64,000 nucleotides of DNA from Phallus indusiatus (Eukaryota > Basidiomycota > Agaricomycetes > Phallales > Phallaceae). The first letter of the stretch is position 1, and each line of letters opens with the position of its first letter. The notes below the pieces were generated by a model. The model searched no databases and was not told the origin of the DNA. It saw only the letters and a program-made list of their open reading frames with translations. A program made the translations under genes and the position numbers. Shown here one piece after another: positions 34,605-44,201 of this stretch. Where the stretch lies: assembly GCA_027605045.1 (NCBI GenBank), contig JAQFWX010000058.1, positions 124,001 to 188,000 of the forward strand. Reading direction: 5' to 3'.

Positions 34605-37375
34605 TTACAAGAAACCGGTTCCAGAATCTGTGCTCTTAGTTACGGAGAAAATACTGAAAGTCGGGGGTTTGCCATGTGTGACGACAGCATTACTCAAACC
34701 AGTTGTCAAAGGAGTCAAAAATTTGTTGGGGCCGTTAGATACTTGTTGGATAGTGTATCCTTGACCGCTTCCGAGATCTGTGAAGTTGAATACTGCGGCT
34801 TTGGACATCGAGGATGTTTCTTTGTTGTTGGAATCGATGAAGCCGCGATCGGGGCTACCTGCGAATTGAAGATTGAAGGTTGTAGCTGGGGGAGGTTGTG
34901 TTGCGTGGAGAATGAATCGTTGCTCGTCGTTGTCATGGTTGGCTACGGCCTGTCCGACGCCTAGTCCTTTGGCGTTGGAGTCCCATGTCAAGGCGAGTCC
35001 GTTTGCTTCAAAGACTAAGTAACGGCCTTCGGTCAATGCTCCTCGGACAGGCTGTTATACGTTATACATGAGAAAAAATATTTGTCTTTGTTGACGACGT
35101 ACCTTGAATCCATCTTCGATTTGAAGTGAAGTTTCACGGTTTTGTTGACCGTATGGAATCTCGGGCTGTGGGTTGGGAAACGTTTCTTCGCACAAAGTCG
35201 GACCTAAATACATGAGCATGAATTTTTAACAAACATACAGAGAACTTGGATTTTGAGTTACCTATAAAATTCCCATTAGAGTCCGTCGGTGCAGGTGTGG
35301 GAACAGGGAGGTCGGGAAGCGAGAAATCAGGCTGAATGCAAAATATTAGACTATAACCCTCCAGCACGTATTATTATTCACTCACATGAGCAAAATCAAA
35401 CATCTGAGTCAAATCCGACATGTGATCTCTACGCCATCCGTTAAGCTGATCAGTAATAACATTCTTAACGCCTTTAGCCGTCAACCATTGTTCCTAAATA
35501 AAAGTAAGTCATCAAGAAAAAAGTTTTCTTTGAAAAAATAAACGCCAACCATGAATTTGATTTGAGAGCTGTGGTCACTGTGGGCAGTAAATACGTGACC
35601 GCCTCGAGACCAAGGACTGATAGCGGTGAATGGGAGACGGAAACCAGGTCCAGCAAAGACGGTTTCGGAGGTGTTGAAGGGGTTCTGAAAGTGCGATGTT
35701 TCAAATCAGATTCAAATATGTATATACAATAGACGTACGGTCATCCATTCTCCGGGAGTGTTGGGAGGAGCAAAGATCGGGAGTACGCTATTTGACAGGT
35801 AAGAAAATCTGATAAAAACCTCTGCAATACTTTTACTCACTGGTCACCCCAACCACCCTGTAACATCATACATTTAAAAAACTGAATCACGGGCAGGCAT
35901 TAACACTACTCACAGTTTCATCGTAGGAAACGAGAAGGACAGAACGATTGTACAGAGGGCTGTTAATCACCGCATTGACAATTTGCTGCTGGAACCAAGC
36001 ACCGTCGTTAGGAGTATTAGGGGGATGTTCAGATAATTCTCCGGGACCAATAACATAGGAAACGTTGGGCAGGTTTCCGCTTGCAGCGTCGTCGTAGAAT
36101 TGTTGCAGACCGAGGAATGACAATCCTCTTTGCGCTAGAGAGCTGTTTGCCGGTGCATCTTGGAATTGCTTGAACCAGGCGAAGCTATAAGTGAATAATG
36201 TCATTGAATGAATGCAATTTTAATGTAATAGGTTATCTTACGGGTTATCATCAAAGTTGTCAGTGCCTGCGATTCGATGATTAAGTTCAATGAGTCTTCA
36301 TGAATATATTTCAAAATACCTTGATACTGGACGAAAAGGGTGAGCATCACGCTGTATCAAAGAGTGAAACATTAAAATCAACGTACACTCAGCCAAGTGA
36401 CTCCAGCATCCTCCAAAAATTCAGCATAAGTCTTCCAATTGTACGGGTAACAGTCCAGATTAGGTCCTTCGACGCATCCAGGTACTTCATTGTTGTCGAT
36501 CGCAACACCACCTTGTGACAAACTTTGCGGTCCACCTGGAACGTTAACTGAACCGCTGGCCCAGAAAGCTATGAGAGGAGGAAGTCAACCTAAGCGCGTA
36601 ATTGAGATTTCAAAGTCACATTGCATACCTCGATTTGGATGTGTAGTTGCGACGACACCTTCCGAATACATATCGCCAACAGTCCATCCGTCAGCTAACG
36701 CAAAGTGGGTTGGGAGGTCTTGTCGCAAATAATGACCCCAGGAATACGGAGTATTCTGAATGATCCATTGGTTGTTGTCACCCTGCGCAAAGGCGGCATG
36801 ATTCGCCTGGAAGTCTGCGAGAGAAAATTGAGTTTTAAAGGAGAAAGAAAAAGAGGGTTCAACTCCTTACCGTTGGATCCTGCGATCATACATTGAGAAG
36901 CTTGGCTGAAATTTCCTCCAGCCGCGTTAATGTAGAATGGTAAAAGATGGGTGGTGGCATTTGAAAAATCGGAATTGACCGATCTATTCCGTGATTTGTT
37001 TAAACTACTTCAATTTATAACACTTGTCAGTGTACTTACTGGAACCATATTGGAGTACCATCTTCGGCAATGTGTACGTTCGGATCAGCAAAACCACGGA
37101 CACCAGCCATTGACCCGAAATACTGCAGGTAGTGATCAGTGATGCCATCCAAATCAAATTAGAAATTTTTACACACATGGTCGAAGGCACGGTTTTCTTG
37201 CATGAAAAGGATAACTAACCGGAAAAGACCATATTCAGTATGTCATTACAAGATATATAATGAAGGAAAACGGACCATGCTCTACATCCTGAATTGTCCC
37301 GGTCAATGCATAGACCTGGCAGGACACGAGACAAAGCAGCAAAGCTTTCATGCGCAACAACGCAGAGGAGACCAT
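34605..37375 (-). CDS. Secreted phosphoesterase-family phospholipase C, copy 2
   Basis: Tandem paralogue of the gene just downstream, same strand and exon plan; ATG at 37375, stop at 34605-34607. Signal peptide of about 23 residues with the core Met-Lys-Ala-Leu-Leu-Leu-Cys-Leu. It has the same ligand-bearing motifs: Glu-Asn-Arg-Ala-Phe-Asp-His, Asn-Phe-Asp-Asp-Asn-Pro, Ser-Tyr-Asp-Glu-Thr-Gly-Gly-Trp-Gly-Asp. The C-terminal domain is also shared, ending Thr-Asp-Ser-Gly-Thr-Gly-Phe-Leu. Conserved segments differ by scattered substitutions, so the copies have been diverging for some time while both stay open. A TATA-like CTATAAAAGAA is at 37421-37431, about 50 nt upstream, and a CACGTG box at 37645. 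Micro-exons are at 36320-36326 (7 nt) and 36242-36266 (25 nt). Confidence 0.85.
36320..36326 (-). other. 7-nt micro-exon of phospholipase C copy 2
   Basis: TATCAAG again, bounded by AG (36327-36328) and GT (36318-36319) on the minus strand. Flanking introns are 60 nt (36327-36386) and 53 nt (36267-36319). Joining 36387, this exon and the 25-nt exon 36242-36266 gives Leu-Ser-Tyr-Gln-Gly-Thr-Asp-Asn-Phe-Asp-Asp-Asn-Pro in frame. The micro-exon is identical to that in copy 1 although the introns around it differ. Confidence 0.8.
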
Positions 37376-38954
37376 TTTTGTAGTCTTCAACCCTAAAGAA
37401 AAAGGAATTCACCCCTTTTGTTCTTTTATAGTAAAAAAGAACAGACCATTCAGATCATGTGGCGCATACAGAAAAAGTAATTGAACAAAGAACCACCTGA
37501 CATCAATTGCGGCTCTGCAAGCTCAGAAATGAATTCCCAGGGGATGTGCGTGTAGGGGGCACCGTGTAAGATAACGGACTAGGTTTGAGGACTAAAAATG
37601 AGCTATAGACTTTTGAGAAGCCAGAGACCACATTGTCGAGAATGCACGTGCGATCTTCATTGGTTGTGGAGCCTTTCGATGGTTTGGATTCCGTAAATCC
37701 TTTTCCTCCATCATATCAGGCGCTGCGCCTTTCGCCGTGAAAGGCAGGTGATTTTCAACGGCGTAATAATGATGTATACAGTTTTCTTAGCTTTGGTTCA
37801 AGAACCCTTAATAGTAGGTAATTATGTGGACGCCCTAAACGTTAGCGAATCAATACGTTATAGAAATGTCGTTGGCTCACGTGCCACACATATCCACCCA
37901 AAGGCGCGAGAAAGTACGCGCATGTTTGTTCATCCTTGAAGCATTCGGAGACTTTTCTCTCTCCCCGCTATCTTTCGGAAGTGAAGAACGAAAATCAAGA
38001 TTTTTTCTGTTTCAACCGTGTATATACGATGCTGTAATACGTCCCTGACCTGGTCTTGAAGCAAGGAACAGAGAAGTTGTGAGCACTGTGTACTGGTTCT
38101 TCGAAATGAATAGTTTGGTCTCCTGACTTGCAGTATGGTTCCTTGACCGGATATCTCGTGGCGAGAAACCGAGAGAGAAGACTGAAAGATTGACAGGAGA
38201 GAATGATATTACCGTATAAAGGGTGAAGCAAATAGGTGCAAGCTATATTGAATGTCTTCGCAATATAATTCTTGAAAGATAAGCCGAATCGTCATAGACC
38301 TTTTGCTGAGAAACTGCTGTGTTTACCGGTGCTTGGGTCTCGTGTGTTTCACCAAGGAACGTTTCTCACTCGAATATGAGTTTATCTATACCGGACGTTA
38401 AAATGACTTTTAACAGAATATGGACCGGTGGAACCTTACCTCAGTCAACACCACTCCACAACCATTTTTCTTTCAGAGACACGTTCGAGAACGCACGGTC
38501 TCTCAACCGAGGATCTAAAATTCCTAAAATTGCAAATCCTAGTTGAAAAGCAAAACTTCTGGCCTGAGTGCCAGATGTAGAACAGCACTCGGCTTCTTTC
38601 GTTTCTTACTAACGCGAATCCTTCGAAGCACCACTTTTCCAAAAAAGCACGTTTAGATGATTCTATGTATAACCAATGTGGAGCTGATCGGGAAACCAAG
38701 CAGAGTTTGGAAAGGTTCATGTTTGCTGGCCATGCGACGCAATGCGAATGGTGTAATGGTGTGTGAGGAGTTGATGTTTGAGATGCCACACCACGAAATG
38801 GTCCCTGCCCGGCATCGCTATTCCGGCTCAGTTGCGAAAATGTGAATGTTAATGATCCCCAAATTATTTATAGATTGAAATCAGAGTGCTTGCTCGTAAT
38901 GTTGTTTGTAGTATTTATCAATGAAGATACAACGTTATATATAACAACAGAAGA
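37376..38954. other. Intergenic region upstream of phospholipase copy 2
   Basis: The first 300 bases hold the probable promoter (TATA at 37421-37431, CACGTG at 37645-37650). From 37700 to 38954 there are only short unsupported frames. Confidence 0.45.
37645..37650. promoter_or_regulatory. CACGTG box upstream of phospholipase copy 2
   Basis: CACGTG within AATGCACGTGCG, 270 nt upstream of the start codon, at the same relative place as in copy 1 (265 nt). The surrounding upstream DNA is otherwise only patchily similar between the copies, so this block stands out. Confidence 0.5.
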
Positions 38955-39917
38955 TTATAGTTGTGCCTGATTAACTTCGGTAGAGTCCGACGCCGGTGTC
39001 GTAAGGTATTTTGACTGAGATGCCTCTTCAACCGCCTTTTCTCTCTCTTGTCGTCGCTGTAAAACCCTCTTCAAAATATCCTTCCTCGAGTTGTTCAACT
39101 TGAATTTGGACTCGTAAGGAACGGCTAACTGATCGAACAGCGATTTTTTGAGAGCGACTTCGCGTGTATAAAGCAAATATTTCGCGTCTATCCATTCTTG
39201 TCTAGCTCGCCGTTCAGCGTAAGGCATATCTTCCATGGCTTCTGGATAGTAGAACGGTTCTACTAGACCGACGATAACCCGTTTATGCCCTCGTCGTCGT
39301 ATCCTTTTGTTTCGTCTATTGCGTTTCATAACAGTGGGAACGATCTGAGTGCGGATGTAGGTACATTTGACACCGTAGACTGCCCATAGATACGAACGAA
39401 CGTCCAGTTTGGTTGCAGAGTAAGGTGCGCGGAATGTCGCTTCCCATGGGTTGTAAGGTTGACCCGGTAACGTCGTGTTCCTAATCATCTGAAGCTCCCA
39501 ATTTGGAAAATATATCCGTTGACCGACGATATCCTCCACTTGAACTGTCTTTTCTCCCGTCTCGGAAGGGACGACAACGTTCCGTGTTCGTACACCACGT
39601 ATACGAGCCCGTTTTGCGTTTATTTCCGCTAACCATTCTTCTTCCGTCGGCTCCGTAAAATCATCTCTAATAAGTTTTCCAAGCCTTTTCAAACGATCAT
39701 ATCGTTCTTTTTCATTAGGAGTTAAGCCAGTGGTAGACTCGAGTTTGAGGTCGGGAAGGGTGGAGGTGATAGGAATCCTTTTGTGATGTTGCAATTGCTG
39801 CTTTCGGATTCTTCGTAAGTTTACTTTTTGAGGTGCAGATGCTACTCGAGCTGTGAAGGGTGTCGTTGGTTCGGGTTTGGGTATTGATTTGAAGAATCGT
39901 CGAAAGTACAGCGACAT
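38955..39917 (-). CDS. Mitochondrial large-subunit ribosomal protein uL23m (MRP20-like)
   Basis: Intronless; the first in-frame ATG is at 39917, giving 320 residues. A longer frame upstream begins only with TTG. The N-terminus (Met-Ser-Leu-Tyr-Phe-Arg-Arg-Phe-Phe-Lys) is basic, hydrophobic and free of acidic residues, as expected for mitochondrial import. The central segment matches uL23m: Val-Gly-Gln-Arg-Ile-Tyr-Phe-Pro-Asn-Trp-Glu-Leu, Arg-Asn-Thr, Ala-Thr-Phe-Arg-Ala-Pro-Tyr-Ser-Ala-Thr-Lys-Leu-Asp-Val-Arg-Ser-Tyr-Leu, Val-Tyr-Gly-Val-Lys. A basic stretch follows and then a long charged C-terminal extension typical of fungal mitochondrial forms. uL23m sits at the polypeptide exit of the mitoribosome. 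Confidence 0.85.
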   Translation of the reverse strand: MSLYFRRFFKSIPKPEPTTPFTARVASAPQKVNLRRIRKQQLQHHKRIPITSTLPDLKLESTTGLTPNEKERYDRLKRLGKLIRDDFTEPTEEEWLAEINAKRARIRGVRTRNVVVPSETGEKTVQVEDIVGQRIYFPNWELQMIRNTTLPGQPYNPWEATFRAPYSATKLDVRSYLWAVYGVKCTYIRTQIVPTVMKRNRRNKRIRRRGHKRVIVGLVEPFYYPEAMEDMPYAERRARQEWIDAKYLLYTREVALKKSLFDQLAVPYESKFKLNNSRKDILKRVLQRRQEREKAVEEASQSKYLTTPASDSTEVNQAQL

Positions 39918-40135
39918 CTTTGCGGGAGGAAGGGAAAAAATTGCTTTAAGCGCTCGTAGCAAGAGTAAGGACGCGCTAGTAAGCGCTTGTCAAGGTTTGG
40001 TAGATATACACGATGATGATATATAGATGCTTGGATTTACAGTGCAAACGAATATATAGAAATGGAAACATAAACTCCAACGCCAATTCGAGAGAAGGAG
40101 ATAAAAATCCATCAAATAACAAATTTGGCATACGT

Positions 40136-41434
40136 TCATTTGAGCAGCACGTCAACCATGCTGTCAAAAACCCTTTTCCAAAATCCAGTCTCCTCAATCG
40201 GTTTACGATCTTCATTGTTATACCCGATATAAATATGTCCTTGTCGAGAAGCAACGTGTATTGTATCTCCCGTCCAGTCTTCGCCTTGTTTTGGGAGGTG
40301 ATACATTGCATCTCCGACCATGACTTGCATTTCGCGATCGCGTCGAGAGACAATGTTCATGGTTCCGGACATATGAGGCAAGAAGACTATTTTACCCTCT
40401 TTGCTGTATATTTGGATGTACCCCGAGAAGGAACGTGGGATTAGGATTAATATGTTTCCTATATGCATCAATTGGTCTTTAGAATCTAATGATATGAGTG
40501 TATCGAGGGACTAACCGCATCGAGTTGCGACTTCGAGGTTAAGACGACGGGAGGCGTTTATCAATGGCTAGAGGTACTATTGTGAGAATTATGATTTCAA
40601 ACCGTCGGTATCTCAACTTACGATTTTGATATCAATGTTACCCTTTTTCGAATAGGCTTGTATGAGCGCATTGGATGATGCAGCTAGCGGCTGAGCAACA
40701 AGTGCCAGGTTAAGAGAAATATCGCCGGTTTTACTCTGAAAGATAGCATTCGGGACTCGGTTTTTAAGGTTTTTGTTTTTCTTATTGTGATGCCGGTGTT
40801 TTTGTTTATGCTCCTTGTTATAAATCTGTCTATTTATAGATAATTTGCCGTTTTTATCTAATTCGACCATTGGTAAGTCTGGGTCAATGTGGAATGTATC
40901 TGTGGGAAACAGTAAGATTATAATGTGCCGGAGAAAAAGAGCACCAGATGGTGGTTTTGGGTGTGTACCTTGGATAAGCTCTTTCCTCGTTTGTAGAAAC
41001 AAGTAATTGGTAGCGAGAATGTCGCGTTTAATTGGAGTTGGATGCCGTGGGGGTGGTACTATAGGAAGCCGATCATGAAGAGCTGGGGAGCTTGCTGCCC
41101 GTCGAGGCACGGGTGGTACAAGTTGTAAGTTCGTTGATTGCTGAGGCAAAGGTTGAGATGATGAAGTCAAGGTCGAGTTTCGAGATAATATCGGAGTTGA
41201 TGCTAACGTCGAGGTTGGAGATAAAGTCAAGGATGAAGACGATAACGGTTGGTGTGATTGACGAGGATCGTATGGCGGAGGCTCATCAAAACTTATCTGA
41301 GATCAAAAGGTGAACATTGTGAAGAGAACAAGAGTTCATTTGGTACGAACCCGACCCATTCTTTGCACTATCACTGGGTCAGCGGGTAGTGTTGGGTTCA
41401 GAACCTGAAGCTTGGCGTTGGGACCATTTTGCAT
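40136..41434 (-). CDS. DUF7330-like protein of basidiomycetes
   Basis: Five exons: 41351-41434, 40969-41296, 40622-40899, 40516-40567 and 40136-40458. This gives 1065 nt, 354 residues, all phases consistent. The N-terminal 100 residues are Ser/Thr/Pro-rich with a Pro-Pro-Pro-Tyr motif. The rest has Thr-Asn-Tyr-Leu-Phe-Leu followed by Asp-Thr-Phe-His-Ile-Asp-Pro and then beta-strand-rich repeats such as Gly-Asp-Ile-Ser-Leu-Asn-Leu, Gly-Asn-Ile-Asp-Ile-Lys-Ile, Gly-Asn-Ile-Leu-Ile-Leu-Ile-Pro-Arg-Ser-Phe-Ser-Gly. This order is what I associate with DUF7330 proteins, a common Agaricomycete family of unknown role. Family assignment is from memory. The first exon is the least certain part. Confidence 0.6.
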
Positions 41435-41658
41435 CTCTTGTGGGGCTATTATAACCATGAGGGTCTTGCTGCTGCGTTTCCGTGGTTTGGTAGTGTTCGT
41501 TAGGGAAAGGATAAAAAGGAACTAATATGGTTCTCCAGAAAAACTGCGCTGGCAAGGCACAGCCTCAACGACATGCTTCGGCAGAGGCTTTGCTAATTCA
41601 TTGATTGCTGACAACCGTGACGATTCTCGCAGTGCGTAGTTCGGAACTATAAAATCTA

Positions 41659-43405
41659 CTAGGTTTGAGCTGCGCGGCAAGCCGCGCCCGTGTTACAGGC
41701 TTAATCAGAGCCCATGAGTCTTAATAATATATAAATAAAAAAAAAGGATTTCAGTCCAACCTTAGCTTTATTCAGTACTTTTTGCTGAGCTTGAATGTGA
41801 ATTATTGACAGAAATTGTTTGTCTTCTCAATAATAAAACTGAATAACAACTATTCGCCTAAGCACAACAGGTCTGATTCTTATCTTGCAAACATTTACTG
41901 CTAATTAAATTTCTGAACATAGGGTTAGTCTTTAATTTCATAATGTCAAAATACGCTTGTCTACTTATCATATCATGTGTAATCTTGAAAAAAAATACTT
42001 GACCAAATTATTAGGGTCCAAATTCTTCTTGATCTTCCTTCTTGACTATAGTTACAGACAGGAATGAATAAACTGTTATTCCCCTTTGTTAAGTGAAGCT
42101 CTTTGAAAAGTGATTATTCAGAGTATGCCATTTCAATCCTGTTCCTCTGTCTGTTTCGGAACTTGAATGTTGGAACTTGGGAGTACCTGGGAAATGCTAT
42201 TGCTGCTTATATTGTGTTGACTCTGAAAGACACCCCACCTGTTTATTGTAAATTCATGTTTCAACACTCTCACCTGATTTACAAAATTCTCAACAAATAT
42301 TTTTGAAACTATCCTCGAAATTGACTGATGTGTCTGAAGAGTGAAAATTGTGAAATGAGCAGTGACTGTTTTCTGAAAGTGAAGTAGATCCTGTGTTTTG
42401 TTTTCTTGTCATTTTACTGATATCAAAAAAGGTAGTTAGACACTTTGGCATTCCTATCACTGACATTTAAATAGACAAAAAACTTGACAATCCTCTGTTA
42501 AATATTTAAATGCTTGAATGTAAAGTTGAGTCTAAACGGCTGTACATTTAACACAGTCATGCATATTTATTTTTTTTCTTATGAATCAACATTTAATACA
42601 TTTCGGCTGTTAGGAAATGAATAAGGTACCATACCGGAGAACAATTGAAATGGCATATATGCTGAAGCATGCTCTTCATCTCTTTTATATACTCCTTTGA
42701 TGTACTTTATATAAACCTGGATTTATCCAAGTTATCATCTCTAACAGTCTCAGAAATATCTCAGATTATCTTCAGAAATAATTCAGAACAATTCTTGCAC
42801 TGTCCAGAATTTTCTGATTCTATAAAGAGGATAGTCCATGGGAAGTATCCTTGATTTTCGCAAAATTATTCTCGGACACACATAACTTCTTTTTAAAATA
42901 TCTAACTTCTGATCACAATCATTTTCAATTAGCTTGAAACTTCTCAATGTACATCCTACACTGGAGTTCAATCAACCTATTATAGAAACCATGAATGGTA
43001 CCGAGACCAAACAAATCAAATCAGTTTCAACTGTTAGCTATACTCTTGATTTTTATTTATTTATTCATTCATTTATTTATATCTTCATCTTTTCACTCCA
43101 GGTATCCTGTGGATCAGCCTCTCATTCTCTCAGTTTTATCTCACTGTCATGGCTGCTAAAATAATTACTGTAGGGCCGGAAAGGCCTGGAGTTTTGCAGA
43201 GGTTCTGAGCCTGTCCACTTCTTTTTGGAGGGCAGCTGCCGGCCTGGCGCTTTTTTGATTCGAAGTCAGATTGACCGGTGGCTCGGCTGCGCCTCGCAAT
43301 TGAGACACAGCTCGGCTTCGCCTCGCGCCCTCACGCACCCCCTGCTTACGTTAATATCTTACTTCAGCTATTCAAATTTGTCATCATGCTCTTTTTATCT
43401 ATTGA
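41659..43405 (-). mobile_element. Probable non-autonomous Helitron
   Basis: Read on the minus strand, the 3' end has the hairpin GCGCGGC-TT-GCCGCGC (about 41672-41687), nine bases, then CTAG ending at 41659, followed by T. This is the classical Helitron 3' terminus inserted next to a T. The 5' end is probably TC at 43405, preceded by A (43406), the only A|TC in that stretch, just outside a GC-rich block with GGGGGTGCGTGAGGGC and repeated GAGGCG-AGCCGAGC motifs. No Rep/helicase coding sequence is present; the interior has no supported frame. The 3' end is well supported, the 5' end less so. Confidence 0.65.
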
Positions 43406-43529
43406 TTCAAGCCGGCGACTCCGTTTGGCCGTACACTGTGCGAGTCTGGAATTTTGTTGGAGGTATAATATCCTGAAGAGGAACGTTACTTGAATCTTGA
43501 CGCAATTTTTCGAACTTGACCTTACGAGG

Positions 43530-43685
43530 ATGGCCGTTGATCCGAGAGCACTCAGAACTCCCATCGCTGCTTTTAGTATGGCCATGGTTGTCATGTTATA
43601 CGTTCGGTCGTCCATCCAACGTGCGCGTTCTGAATCACATATTCGACGAAGAGAGGAGCTGGCGGTCAAGCGTACCAAAGAATGA
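43530..43685 (+). CDS. 51-residue putative single-pass membrane microprotein
   Basis: ATG at 43530, stop at 43683-43685, no intron. The layout is a short N-terminus (Met-Ala-Val-Asp-Pro-Arg-Ala-Leu-Arg-Thr-Pro), a hydrophobic segment around residues 12-27, and a basic tail rich in Arg and Lys. This resembles short conserved fungal membrane proteins, but I cannot name the family. The frame continues upstream only to a TTG. It starts about 125 bp from the Helitron end and 520 bp before the TOR start, so it could also be an upstream transcript feature. Confidence 0.45.
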   Translation: MAVDPRALRTPIAAFSMAMVVMLYVRSSIQRARSESHIRRREELAVKRTKE

Positions 43686-44201
43686 ATATGATTGAGCAGG
43701 AGAGTAATTGAAATATTGTATTGACGACCGAGGTGCGCTCATCAAGTTCATCATCAGGTGATCGTTGCCACTAACAGCGGATGTGATAAGGCTCCAGATC
43801 GTTATCAGGTTGAGGGTTTGGCTGTGCTGTAACGCCTATGTAATTGCAGAAATATCACATTGGGATGGTTTAGGAGGAGATAGGTCAACTTGCAGTGATG
43901 AATATGGTCCGGGGATCACCACAGAACGAACTACGGTCAAACCTGGGCCGAATTCAACGCCACCCCAAATTTTGTGCCAACTCAGATAAAAACACTTGTT
44001 ATTCCAGATTCATCAAGTCATGTGTCTCTCCACAAGTAATAATGTATCTCTGTGTATTAATACGAGCTCGCTGTTTTGGATAAAATGATATCTCCAATTT
44101 GCATAATTGTTAGGCGTTACGTAATCCGACACCCTTCGTCGTCAACTCGTCGCAAGGCAGACACGCTGCCACCAAAACGGACCCACGACGTCTCCTGAGT
44201 T
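43686..44201 (+). other. Upstream region of the TOR gene
   Basis: No coding exon is supported. Presumably contains the 3' UTR of the microprotein gene and the TOR promoter. No clear TATA box was seen, as is usual for housekeeping genes. Confidence 0.4.

Noticed and set aside
39918..39962. Longer N-terminus for uL23m starting at 39962
   Set aside because: That codon is TTG; the first ATG in frame is at 39917 and already gives a good import signal.
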